Of a stretch of DNA of 13,099 bases, positions 1 through 6,536 are shown piece by piece. Origin of the DNA: Deltaproteobacteria bacterium. GTDB lineage: Bacteria; Desulfobacterota; Desulfobacteria; Desulfobacterales; B30-G6. The first letter of the stretch is position 1; every line of letters begins with the position of its first letter. The stretch lies in NCBI GenBank assembly GCA_003647375.1, contig QMMS01000104.1, forward strand, positions 1 to 13,099. The letters run 5' to 3'. The position numbers were made by a program, and so were the translations under genes. The notes under the pieces were generated by a model. It did not search any database. It saw only the letters and a list, made by a program, of their open reading frames with translations, and had not been told where the DNA came from.

Positions 1-1
1 A

Positions 2-145
2 GGCTCCAAACTCAAACAGATCGGGGAAGCGGCTCGAAAAGAAATCGAACAGATGCTGGCAACCAAAGTATATTTAAAGCTCTTTGTGCGGGTCCAGAAA
101 AACTGGACCAGGGATACCAAGGCATTGCGTCGCTTCGGCTATTAG
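2..145 (+). CDS. era: GTPase Era, C-terminal end (partial, 5' end outside window)
   Basis: The reading frame is open from the window edge and ends at TAG (143-145), giving 47 residues. They match the end of the Era KH domain: an IGEAARKEIEQML helix, then VYLKLFVRVQKNW, then a tail ending in LRRFGY, the usual last residues of Era. Era is an essential GTPase that binds the 3' end of 16S rRNA through this KH domain during 30S subunit maturation, at the inner face of the membrane. The G domain lies outside the window and cannot be checked. The stop codon is intact although a transposase remnant begins directly behind it. Identification rests on family recognition and is strong despite the short length. 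Confidence 0.9.
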   Translation, partial: GSKLKQIGEAARKEIEQMLATKVYLKLFVRVQKNWTRDTKALRRFGY

Positions 146-396
146 AAACCATCTCAAAAACGATGACCACAAACGAATATATTCGTGGGGTCAAACAACA
201 CGGGTGGACACCGTTTCCCGGTAAATTATGGCAGCGCAATTATTACGAACACATCGTCCGCAACGAGAATGAAATGGTCCGCATTCGAGAATACATCAGG
301 AACAATCCGGCTCAATGGGCCACGGATCGAGAAAATCCTTTTGCGAAGACAAACAACACCTTGAAGAGACCGGAGAGCACCAAGGAAAAACAATAG
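146..396 (+). pseudogene. 5'-truncated REP-associated tyrosine transposase (RAYT / Transposase_17) remnant
   Basis: The 77 codons from ATG 163 carry the C-terminal signature of the Y1 transposase/RAYT family: KLWQRNYYEHIVRNE followed by RIREYIRNNPAQW. The YY pair lies where the family's catalytic tyrosine is expected. The whole N-terminal half, including the histidine-hydrophobe-histidine metal site, is missing, so it cannot be an active HUH nuclease. Family-like residues (ISKT before the ATG) continue back to about position 148, so the homology appears to stop almost exactly at the era stop codon. No Shine-Dalgarno sequence precedes ATG 163. Intact RAYTs are usually single-copy genes tied to REP palindromes. 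I read this as a decayed fragment left by deletion or recombination; a short expressed protein cannot be excluded. Confidence 0.7.
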
Positions 397-408
397 GTTT
401 TAGCATGA

Positions 409-451
409 TTGTAAACCGGTAATCACTGGCATATATCGCTGGTTTTTACAA
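409..451. repeat. Imperfect inverted repeat downstream of the RAYT remnant
   Basis: TTGTAAA (409-415) pairs with TTTACAA (445-451). After a two-base bulge, CCGG (416-419) pairs with CTGG (439-442) with one G-T wobble, leaving a 19-base loop. On the plus strand the 3' arm holds a run of five T, so it might act as a weak terminator for era/RAYT, or it may be a remnant of a RAYT-associated palindrome. Function is not established. Confidence 0.4.
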
Positions 452-462
452 ACCTCAAAATA

Positions 463-492
463 GTATGCCAACTATAAACAATGATGGCATAC
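463..492 (-). terminator. Perfect 8-bp inverted repeat, possible terminator for the crotonase gene
   Basis: GTATGCCA (463-470) and TGGCATAC (485-492) form a perfect 8-bp stem with a 14-base loop. Read on the minus strand, in the direction of the crotonase gene that ends at 563, the stem is followed by TATTTT, which fits a weak Rho-independent terminator. The stem is not GC-rich and could equally be a protein-binding palindrome. The 10-mer ATAGTATGCC at its left edge (460-469) recurs inverted at 1571-1580. The rest of the 397-562 gap shows no gene. Confidence 0.45.
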
Positions 493-562
493 CCTGCCGA
501 AACATGGCCAGCATCTCAAAGGATGAAAGGCTAAAGAATTTCTTCTGGTTTGACAGATTTAA

Positions 563-1342
563 TCAGCATTCTTTCCATTCGGCAATCCGCTTTTCCAAAA
601 ATGCGTTGATGCCTTCTTTCGCATCTTCAGTGCTGCAAAGCCTTGCAAAAGCCTCATTCATGTACTCAAAGGCCTTATAGTAATCAAGATCGGCGGCTGA
701 ATAAAATGCTTTTTTAGCAATCTGGATGGCAACGGGACTTTTCGCAGCCAGGATTTTGGCCCATTCCCGCGTCTCGGTTTCAAGATCCTCTTTGGGAACA
801 ACCCGGTTAACCAGCCCCATCTCCAGGGCTTTCCCGGCGTTGATCAGCTCCCCGAAAAGCAGGAGTTCCAGTGCTCTCTTCCGTCCAACAGATCGCGACA
901 CGGGCACCACAGGTCCCACACAGTTGAGCCCGACATTTATGGCCGTCAAGCCCAGACGGGCGTTCTCCGCCATAACGGCCAGGTCGCAAGCTGCCAGGAG
1001 GCCCGCACCATTGGCGGCAGCAACCCCCTGAACCTGGGCGATAACGGGTTTGCTGATGCGACTGATGCTTACCAGAGGGTTTTCCATCCGTTCAATCCAG
1101 GTGCGGTATTCCAAGGTACTCTTTCCGAAAACCTCACCGACGTCAATACCGGCACAAAAGGCCTTTCCTGCGCCTTTTATAACGATAACCCTAACGGTTT
1201 TTTCCTTGTCCAGGTCATGGAGAGCCTGGTCCAGTTCCAGGGCCATGGGCGTATTAAAAGTGTTCAACTGGTCAGGTCGATTTAGGGTAATCTCAGCAAC
1301 AAAATCATCCCCGATGGTTACGATAACATTTTGATAATTCAT
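563..1342 (-). CDS. Crotonase-fold protein (enoyl-CoA hydratase/isomerase superfamily, ECHDC3-like)
   Basis: 259 residues, the normal crotonase length. Visible family marks are LNRPDQLNTFN (20-30), the first oxyanion-hole segment FCAGIDVGE (62-70), the QGVAAANGAGLLAACD segment (105-120) and the GLVNRVVP stretch near residue 176. By hand alignment to rat mitochondrial enoyl-CoA hydratase, the two catalytic glutamates (E144 and E164, recalled numbering) fall on G114 and A134, so ordinary hydratase chemistry is doubtful. The INVGLNCVGP segment and the ALELLLFGE stretch resemble the ECHDC3-like subgroup, whose reaction is not well defined. Acyl-CoA binding is likely; the substrate is unknown. ATG 1342 is preceded by AAGGAG (1349-1354) at good spacing. 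The gene stands alone on its strand and no convincing promoter was seen. Confidence 0.85.
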   Translation of the reverse strand: MNYQNVIVTIGDDFVAEITLNRPDQLNTFNTPMALELDQALHDLDKEKTVRVIVIKGAGKAFCAGIDVGEVFGKSTLEYRTWIERMENPLVSISRISKPVIAQVQGVAAANGAGLLAACDLAVMAENARLGLTAINVGLNCVGPVVPVSRSVGRKRALELLLFGELINAGKALEMGLVNRVVPKEDLETETREWAKILAAKSPVAIQIAKKAFYSAADLDYYKAFEYMNEAFARLCSTEDAKEGINAFLEKRIAEWKEC

Positions 1343-1395
1343 TTATTTCTCCTTTTTTACGGCTTCGTCCATCGATTGGCGAAAAACCACAGCCG

Positions 1396-1436
1396 CCGGC
1401 CGGCCGGATGCTGTCACACAAACCGTTTACCGTTTA
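1396..1436. repeat. GC palindrome and tandem 7-bp repeat upstream of the crotonase gene
   Basis: CCGGCCGGCCGG (1396-1407) is a 12-bp perfect palindrome. CCGTTTA is repeated exactly in tandem at 1423-1429 and 1430-1436. They lie 54-94 bases upstream of the crotonase start, where an operator could sit, but no regulator gene is adjacent. Nothing else was recognised in 1343-1553. Confidence 0.3.
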
Positions 1437-1553
1437 AAGTATTTGACACATCGTTATTGCTGATTACTTATGTAAAATATTTTTGTCTAATGTTGATTCG
1501 CTCGCTATTGCGGTTCAATATGGTCAATAATTTACATAGTCGAATGGTATAGT

Positions 1554-1583
1554 TTTACATAAAAATGACCGGCATACTATATA
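1554..1583 (+). promoter_or_regulatory. Candidate sigma70-type promoter for the lytic transglycosylase gene
   Basis: TTTACA (1554-1559) and TATATA (1578-1583) are separated by 18 bases and would start transcription near 1590, ahead of the gene beginning at 1695. The -10 box is only a fair match in AT-rich surroundings, so this is tentative. An alternative -35 TTGACA at 1443-1448 has no good -10 partner at normal spacing. Confidence 0.4.
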
Positions 1584-1694
1584 ACGCATAAATATTATTA
1601 TGAAAAATAAATGCCCTTACCTGGCATCAAATTTGCTGTTCTTACATGTAGGATAACCAACAACAAAGACCTTACACTATACTGTGTGTCGCAA

Positions 1695-2327
1695 ATGAAT
1701 ACCCTAAAAACCATACTATCCATATTATTTGTTCTCAGCATTCTTTCCCTTCCGGAGGCCCTCAGCAGCCAGCAAAGCGCCGCCCTGATGCTCATGGACA
1801 AGTCGATCCCACCGGCAATACTGCCGGTACCATCCCAGAGTGCCCCTCCTGTGAGTAGTCACAAAAACCTCTCACAGTTTAAAAATACGCTATCCGTTTA
1901 TCTGAGCACACCCCATCAACCTTATAGCACTATCATCAAAACTGCCGCGGCACGACACAAAATCGATCCGGCACTAGTCAAAGCCGTCATCATGGCAGAA
2001 TCACGGTATAACCACCTGGCTGTCTCAAAAAAAGGGGCTGGCGGTTTGATGCAATTGATGCCCAATACTGCCAAATCGCTTGGCGTCCAGGACATATTCG
2101 ATCCCGAAGATAATATCACTGGGGGGGTTCGTTATCTCAAAAAACTGCTCAACCGTTTCGATGGAGATACCAAACTTGCCCTGGCGGCCTATAATGCCGG
2201 CAGTCGTTATGTCAGGCATTACGGTGGCATCCCTCCATTTCGTCAAACCAGGACATTCATTAAAAACGTCTTGAAATACCAGCAAATGTATAAAACAAAC
2301 GCCCTCAAGGGCAATGAGATCGTCTGA
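1695..2327 (+). CDS. Secreted lytic transglycosylase, SLT (family 1) domain
   Basis: 210 residues from ATG 1695. This start is preferred over the upstream in-frame ATG 1611 because MNTLKTILSILFVLSILSLP is a typical signal peptide; neither start has a clear ribosome site, and GTG 1686 is also possible. After a proline/serine-rich linker (about 35-75) comes one SLT domain (about 76-200). It has IDPALVKAVIMAESRYN with catalytic Glu102, GLMQLMP (117-123) and LAAYNAG (163-169). Such enzymes cleave the MurNAc-GlcNAc bond of periplasmic peptidoglycan, forming 1,6-anhydromuramic ends, in wall remodelling or in making room for envelope machines. There is no LysM domain or extra wall-binding module. 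It stands alone on its strand, and its stop lies only 12 bases from the stop of the convergent ATL gene. Confidence 0.9.
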   Translation: MNTLKTILSILFVLSILSLPEALSSQQSAALMLMDKSIPPAILPVPSQSAPPVSSHKNLSQFKNTLSVYLSTPHQPYSTIIKTAAARHKIDPALVKAVIMAESRYNHLAVSKKGAGGLMQLMPNTAKSLGVQDIFDPEDNITGGVRYLKKLLNRFDGDTKLALAAYNAGSRYVRHYGGIPPFRQTRTFIKNVLKYQQMYKTNALKGNEIV

Positions 2328-2339
2328 TAATCTTATTGA

Positions 2340-2672
2340 TCAACAGACAGGAAACTCCCACCGAACCAGGTTTAAATCGATACGGCCGGTTTCATCGAAG
2401 TGGATGCCTTCCGCCTCGAGAAGGATCCGTTGAATCTGTTCGCCGTCACCGTTTCCACGGGAACTGATCATTCCCTGATGGTTCACGACCCTGTGCCAGG
2501 GAACATCGCTGTCAAACGGTACGGCTGCCATGGCAAATCCCACCATCAAGGGTGAGCAGCGACCGACAACTGCCGCGATCTGGCCATACGATGCAACCAT
2601 GCCTTTTGGAATGGATCGAACCACCTCGAAAATCACATCAAAAAGGGGTGTTTTTTTCGTTTTATTACTCAT
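2340..2672 (-). CDS. Alkyltransferase-like (ATL) protein, MGMT DNA-binding-domain family
   Basis: 110 residues with the MGMT C-terminal DNA-binding fold: IPKGMVASYGQIAAVVG (21-37) and VPWHRVVNHQGMIS (57-70). The family motif PCHRV is PWHRV, with Trp59 in place of the alkyl-accepting cysteine. That is the hallmark of ATL proteins, which bind O6-alkylguanine without repairing it and pass the lesion to nucleotide excision repair. The conserved Tyr (Tyr29) is present. The helix normally reading RAVG or RQVG, whose Arg is the finger that flips the base, reads PLMVG here, with Leu42 at the Arg position. ATG 2672 overlaps the upstream stop as ATGAGTAA, suggesting translational coupling; the longer GTG 2687 start lacks a ribosome site. 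It is the last gene of the minus-strand cluster. Confidence 0.85.
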   Translation of the reverse strand: MSNKTKKTPLFDVIFEVVRSIPKGMVASYGQIAAVVGRCSPLMVGFAMAAVPFDSDVPWHRVVNHQGMISSRGNGDGEQIQRILLEAEGIHFDETGRIDLNLVRWEFPVC

Positions 2673-3534
2673 CTGACAACGTAACACTGTTCAGGACAAC
2701 CGCCATGAGTCGATAATCGTTTCCCTGGTCAACCACGTAGATGCGTGTCAGGGCGGAATGATGATCCATGCGTAACACTTCGGTGGTGGTTTGAAAGGGG
2801 CCTGTAACCCCTGGTGACATATAGTGAATGACCAGGTCACGCGTCTGTCCGGATTTTCCTGTGGCTTCGCGGGCAGCATATTGTCCAGCCAGGTCTGCCA
2901 GAAAAGCTGTCATGCCGCCTTGGAGAGAACCGAGACTGTTGCGGACATAATCATCCATCTTCAGAGCGAGCTGCCCTGCTGCGCGATCGAGAATTCGAAT
3001 ACCAGCCTTATCGATAAACGGTATGTGCAAACCCGTTCCCTTCAGGGAAAATCGTACGGCTTTATAGGGCTTGTCCGTTGTCTTCATTTGTAATTTCGTC
3101 TTGTTTCCCGGCAGGCGTGAATAGGTTATCATGGCAAAACCCGCCGGGGTCGTCTCGTGGGGCACACCGGCTTTTTCGGTCCGGATTTCGACACCGATAA
3201 CAATGGAAGTGCGGCCGGCGCGCAGAACGCGACCATCGGCCGATACCCGGCCGGACATCTCATGGCTGGTGGTGTGAATCGACAAATTCGATGTTGAAAT
3301 CCAGTCCGGTGAGACCGCCGGGATGGCGATGATGCCGCCCAGTACGTCCACCAGCGTCGCCAGTAAACCCACATACATGAAACCTTTTTGCGAACAGACC
3401 CCGGGTACCACCGGTGCCTGGATCGTCGCACTATCAGTCCCGGTTGCTACCACTTCAATGGAAAGATCCCTGAGCATGTGGTCCTGGGGCGGATAGGTAT
3501 CGGCCAACAAATGATTGTGAAGGATCTCTTCCAT
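2665..3534 (-). CDS. Tandem (double) hotdog-fold thioesterase-like protein
   Basis: 289 residues from ATG 3534; an in-frame TTG at 3546 overlaps the hisC stop and is less likely. Two PaaI/4HBT-like hotdog repeats are visible. In the first, GLLATLVDVLGG (56-67) carries Asp63; in the second, LQGGMTAFLADLAG (204-217) carries Asp214. Each lies on the helix that in PaaI-type acyl-CoA thioesterases follows the HGG motif. Both HGG motifs are altered (MYVG and LQGG), so activity and substrate are uncertain. Hydrolysis of a small or aromatic acyl-CoA in the cytoplasm is the best guess. It begins 8 bases after the hisC stop and overlaps the ATL start, so it is probably co-transcribed with both, though no pathway obviously links the three. 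Confidence 0.75.
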   Translation of the reverse strand: MEEILHNHLLADTYPPQDHMLRDLSIEVVATGTDSATIQAPVVPGVCSQKGFMYVGLLATLVDVLGGIIAIPAVSPDWISTSNLSIHTTSHEMSGRVSADGRVLRAGRTSIVIGVEIRTEKAGVPHETTPAGFAMITYSRLPGNKTKLQMKTTDKPYKAVRFSLKGTGLHIPFIDKAGIRILDRAAGQLALKMDDYVRNSLGSLQGGMTAFLADLAGQYAAREATGKSGQTRDLVIHYMSPGVTGPFQTTTEVLRMDHHSALTRIYVVDQGNDYRLMAVVLNSVTLSDE

Positions 3535-3542
3535 CTCACGTC

Positions 3543-4607
3543 TCAAACTACCCCAACGATCTTTGCGGTTTTTTCGATAAAGGTCTGCATCTCTGCATCG
3601 GTACCAATGGTGACACGCAGGTACTCATTGATACGCGGCTTGTCAAAATATCGAACCAAAACTTTATCATCCTTGAGTCGGGTATAAAGCTCCCCGGCCC
3701 GTATCCCGGGAGGTTTGATGAAAATAAAATTAGCCACGGAAGGAATAATCGAAAATCCCATCTTAGATAACGCTGCAACGGTACGCTCTCGTGTATCCAT
3801 CACCTTTTTACAGGTCGCTCGAAAGTATGCTTCGTCCCTGATGGCTTCTACGGCACCGGTAATGGCCAGTCTGTCCAATGGGTAGGAGTTGAAGGCGTTT
3901 TTGGCCCGCTCAAGGCCTTCGATGAGCTCTTCAGATCCCAGGGCCGTGCCGACTCGCAAGCCGGCCAGTGATCTCGATTTTGAAAACGTCTGAGCCACCA
4001 GCAGGTTTGGATGTTCCCCAATCAATTGAACGGCAGTGTCTCCACCAAAATCGATGTAGGCCTCATCGACGATAACGACGGTTTCTCCATTCTGTTCCAA
4101 AAGTTTTTTGATCTGCTCCAATGAAAGTAGTTTTCCCGTGGGTGCGTTGGGATTCGGAAAAATGATGCCGCCATTGGGCTGCTCATAGTCCACCAGGGAA
4201 ATATCGAAATCTTCTGTCAAGGGTACACGGATGTTCTGAATTTCAAAGATACCGCAATAGACTTCATAGAAGCTGTAGGAAATGTCCGGAAAAAGGATGG
4301 GCAGCGACTGTTTGAAGAAACTGATGAAGGAGAGCGCCAGAATTTCGTCCGAACCGTTGCCCACAAACACATTCCCTTTGTTAAGCCCATAATACACTGC
4401 AATGATTTGCTTCAATGCATCACAATTCGGATCCGGATAACGCCGCAAGGTGGAATCAACCGCCTTAACAATGGCGTCGATAACCCGGGGTGAAGGCGGA
4501 TAGGGATTTTCATTGGTATTCAGTTTAATATATCGGTTTTCTTTGGGTTGCTCACCCGGAATATAGGGCTTCAACTCACGAATAATTCGGCTCCAGTATT
4601 GGCTCAT
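3543..4607 (-). CDS. hisC: Histidinol-phosphate aminotransferase (HisC-type, PLP fold type I)
   Basis: 354 residues, typical for HisC. It shows LNTNENPYPPSP (29-40), GNGSDEIL (83-90), PNPNAPTG (151-158) and VDEAYIDF (180-187), where Asp181 and Tyr184 contact PLP. SKSRSLAGLRVG (209-220) contains the PLP-binding Lys210. The enzyme converts imidazole-acetol phosphate and glutamate to histidinol phosphate in histidine biosynthesis. Close relatives act on aromatic or other amino acids, and since no other his gene is in the window the physiological substrate is not proved. ATG 4607 has a moderate AGAAG-type ribosome site. It starts 16 bases after the asparaginase-like gene and is followed 8 bases later by the hotdog gene, consistent with one transcript. 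Confidence 0.88.
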   Translation of the reverse strand: MSQYWSRIIRELKPYIPGEQPKENRYIKLNTNENPYPPSPRVIDAIVKAVDSTLRRYPDPNCDALKQIIAVYYGLNKGNVFVGNGSDEILALSFISFFKQSLPILFPDISYSFYEVYCGIFEIQNIRVPLTEDFDISLVDYEQPNGGIIFPNPNAPTGKLLSLEQIKKLLEQNGETVVIVDEAYIDFGGDTAVQLIGEHPNLLVAQTFSKSRSLAGLRVGTALGSEELIEGLERAKNAFNSYPLDRLAITGAVEAIRDEAYFRATCKKVMDTRERTVAALSKMGFSIIPSVANFIFIKPPGIRAGELYTRLKDDKVLVRYFDKPRINEYLRVTIGTDAEMQTFIEKTAKIVGVV

Positions 4608-4623
4608 GGTGTCTTCTTTCTAA

Positions 4624-5109
4624 TTAAAATGTTTCGAACATACCGTCTTGAACATTCTTTCTGACATGATCATGCGTAAACACACACCCATTCATGACAA
4701 CGTAGATACCGGGCTTAAGAGTCTGGACAGCGGTAACGGCACAGCCGATGTTGAAAACAGCATCGGTGGTTTTGAAAAGAGCCGGTTTGAGCGCACCGGT
4801 TAAAACAATGGTTTTTCCCTGGATGTCGGCAAGTATTTTTGCCGTTTGAACCATGGTATCCGTTCCATGGGTAATGAGGATCCTGTCGGAAGAATCCGCC
4901 GCTACGGCCCGGCAAATAATTGTTCGGTCATCATCAGTGAGCTCCAAGCTGTCCTTTTTCATCAAAGACTCAATCGTGTAAGTAAACCCCAGCTTCAACT
5001 CGCTAAAGACCGCTGAAATATTCGGCGGGCCTACCTGATACTCACTCGTTGCATCAAAATACACCTTGTCAATAGTTCCGCCTGTTGTAAATATCTTAAT
5101 GTGCATCAT
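4624..5109 (-). CDS. Short single-domain asparaginase-like protein
   Basis: 161 residues, about half the roughly 330 of L-asparaginase I/II. The N-terminal amidohydrolase domain is complete, with TTGGTIDK (8-15, nucleophile-type Thr12) and ITHGTDTM (79-86, Thr80 and Asp83 of the second catalytic motif). It then continues through LTGALKP to a natural TAA stop. The C-terminal domain that supplies part of the active site across the dimer in classical asparaginases is absent, with no sign of frameshift or remnant downstream. Stand-alone short versions exist in databases with uncertain function. Amide or asparagine hydrolysis is possible but unproved. ATG 5109 (with ATG 5106 next to it) is preceded by a GGTGGGA stretch; the TTG 5115 alternative is weaker. 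hisC follows 16 bases downstream. Confidence 0.8.
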   Translation of the reverse strand: MMHIKIFTTGGTIDKVYFDATSEYQVGPPNISAVFSELKLGFTYTIESLMKKDSLELTDDDRTIICRAVAADSSDRILITHGTDTMVQTAKILADIQGKTIVLTGALKPALFKTTDAVFNIGCAVTAVQTLKPGIYVVMNGCVFTHDHVRKNVQDGMFETF

Positions 5110-5126
5110 TCTCAATTCCCACCCAC

Positions 5127-5173
5127 TTTTCCCAGAACACCGCAGGGAAAACTCCTGAAGCGTGAACTCAGGA
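5127..5173 (-). terminator. Two adjacent stem-loops between the radical SAM and asparaginase-like genes
   Basis: Reading with the genes, TCCTGA/TCAGGA (arms 5168-5173 and 5153-5158, 9-base loop) is followed by GTTTT. Then comes a perfect 7-bp stem TTTTCCC/GGGAAAA (arms 5145-5151 and 5127-5133, 11-base loop). They sit between the stop at 5183 and the start at 5109. They may partly terminate the methyltransferase/radical SAM transcript or act as an mRNA processing or stabilising structure. Neither has a long U-tract. Confidence 0.5.
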
Positions 5174-5182
5174 AACTTTCAT

Positions 5183-6535
5183 TTACATGATATCTTTAGG
5201 ATATTTATTATAATAATGGGCATTTTGCCAGCTCAGTTTAAGCGCCTGATTAAACTTGTATATCGCATAAGCCCTTTTCAGGCGGCGCAGGCTGAAGAGT
5301 GATTTCAACAACCGAATCTGGTAGGTTGGGAAAGAGTAGAGCCTGCTTTTGATGTAGTTGTCTGCAGCGTATATTGTTTCCAGGGTAATCTCTTTAGGTT
5401 TATGTACCACGTAAGAAAATCTGTATTTATCCCAATCCCGAGGAAAATCTTTATAAACCAGCCGATCGCAGGTGGTAATTTCCTCCATCAAATCGGTTCC
5501 GGGCAATGGCGTAAGAATGCTTACCTGGAACATATCTATTCCGGAATGAACCAGGTAATCAGCCAGCGCCCTATAGTATTCCTTTGTTTCAAAATCATTC
5601 CCGATGATAAAGGCACCGAACACGCCGATACCATATTTATGGAACGTATCCACCACGCGCCTGTAATTGTCCACACCGGTTTTAACGTTGATACCTTTTT
5701 TCATTTCTTTTAATGATGTCAGGCTGATGGTTTCGAATCCGATAAAGACAAGCATGCATCCCGCTCTGGCCGCAAGCTCGACAACCTCCTCATCGTCAGC
5801 TGCATTGATGGATGTTTGCATCCACCACTTTTTTTTCATGTTTTGATCTATCATGCCTTGAAACAGCGTTTTTGCCCGCTGGACGCTCTCTGGACTATAA
5901 CCGATGAGGTTGTCATCCACAAACGCGATATGCCGCTTCTCAATGCTGCTGAGCTCTTTCAGAACGTCTTCGGCTTTGCGACAGCGATAGATTTTGCCAA
6001 GGTATCTTGAAACAGAACAAAAATGGCAATTAAATGGGCAGCCCCGTGAGGTTTGAACCGATTGCCACAGATAGCCGGGATTGAGCAGCTCTCTCCGGGG
6101 AACAATCTTGTAGTTTCCCAGATCAACCCTTGGACCGATATATTTCTTGGCAAGCTTGTTGTCTTCGAAATCTTTTAAAACTTCCTTCCAGATGCCTTCC
6201 ACCTCGCCAACAATAACCGCATCTGCAAACATCATCACTTCATCGGGAAGCATGGATGCATGGATGCCGCCCATGATCACTTTTGTTCCGTGGTCCCGAT
6301 ACATCTCGGCGATTTCATATGCCCTGTTGGCGTTACTGGTAAAGGCCGTGATGGCAACCAGATCAGCCTCTTCAAATTCAAACGGCTGAAAATTTTCATC
6401 CGCTATTTTAACTTCCCAGTTGTCAGGTGTAACTGCAGCAACATATGCTAGCCCTAAAGGCGAAAAAGTGGAAAATCTGCTCATGAGATACCCGCTTTTC
6501 CGGCCAACCGGGTTGATCAACAAAAGTTTTTTCAT
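5183..6535 (-). CDS. B12-binding-type radical SAM protein
   Basis: 450 residues from ATG 6535 (MKKLLLINPVG); the frame is open 48 codons further upstream but only through the methyltransferase gene. The N-terminal half (1-130) looks like a cobalamin-binding Rossmann domain of the radical SAM class, with VIMGGIHASMLP (87-97) and GEVEG (110-114). It has no DxHxxG motif, which is common in this class. The radical SAM core follows with CPFNCHFC (C166, C170, C173 binding the 4Fe-4S cluster) and FVDDNLIG. A basic C-terminal tail rich in Leu/Arg follows. Such proteins often methylate unactivated carbons or rearrange lipids, pigments or natural products; the substrate here is unknown. Its start lies one base after the methyltransferase stop (TGATATG), so the two are translationally coupled. 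Confidence 0.85.
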   Translation of the reverse strand: MKKLLLINPVGRKSGYLMSRFSTFSPLGLAYVAAVTPDNWEVKIADENFQPFEFEEADLVAITAFTSNANRAYEIAEMYRDHGTKVIMGGIHASMLPDEVMMFADAVIVGEVEGIWKEVLKDFEDNKLAKKYIGPRVDLGNYKIVPRRELLNPGYLWQSVQTSRGCPFNCHFCSVSRYLGKIYRCRKAEDVLKELSSIEKRHIAFVDDNLIGYSPESVQRAKTLFQGMIDQNMKKKWWMQTSINAADDEEVVELAARAGCMLVFIGFETISLTSLKEMKKGINVKTGVDNYRRVVDTFHKYGIGVFGAFIIGNDFETKEYYRALADYLVHSGIDMFQVSILTPLPGTDLMEEITTCDRLVYKDFPRDWDKYRFSYVVHKPKEITLETIYAADNYIKSRLYSFPTYQIRLLKSLFSLRRLKRAYAIYKFNQALKLSWQNAHYYNKYPKDIM

Positions 6536-6536
6536 A

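Noticed and set aside
726..1334. Plus-strand frames of about 100 codons opposite the crotonase gene
   Set aside because: They are antisense shadows of a gene with unmistakable family motifs and have no recognisable protein features.
1443..1448. TTGACA as the -35 of a promoter for the lytic transglycosylase
   Set aside because: No acceptable -10 box lies at 16-18 bases; the nearest TAAAAT is 24 bases away.
1611..1694. Longer N-terminus for the lytic transglycosylase from ATG 1611
   Set aside because: It would bury the clear signal peptide 28 residues inside the protein; no ribosome site supports it.
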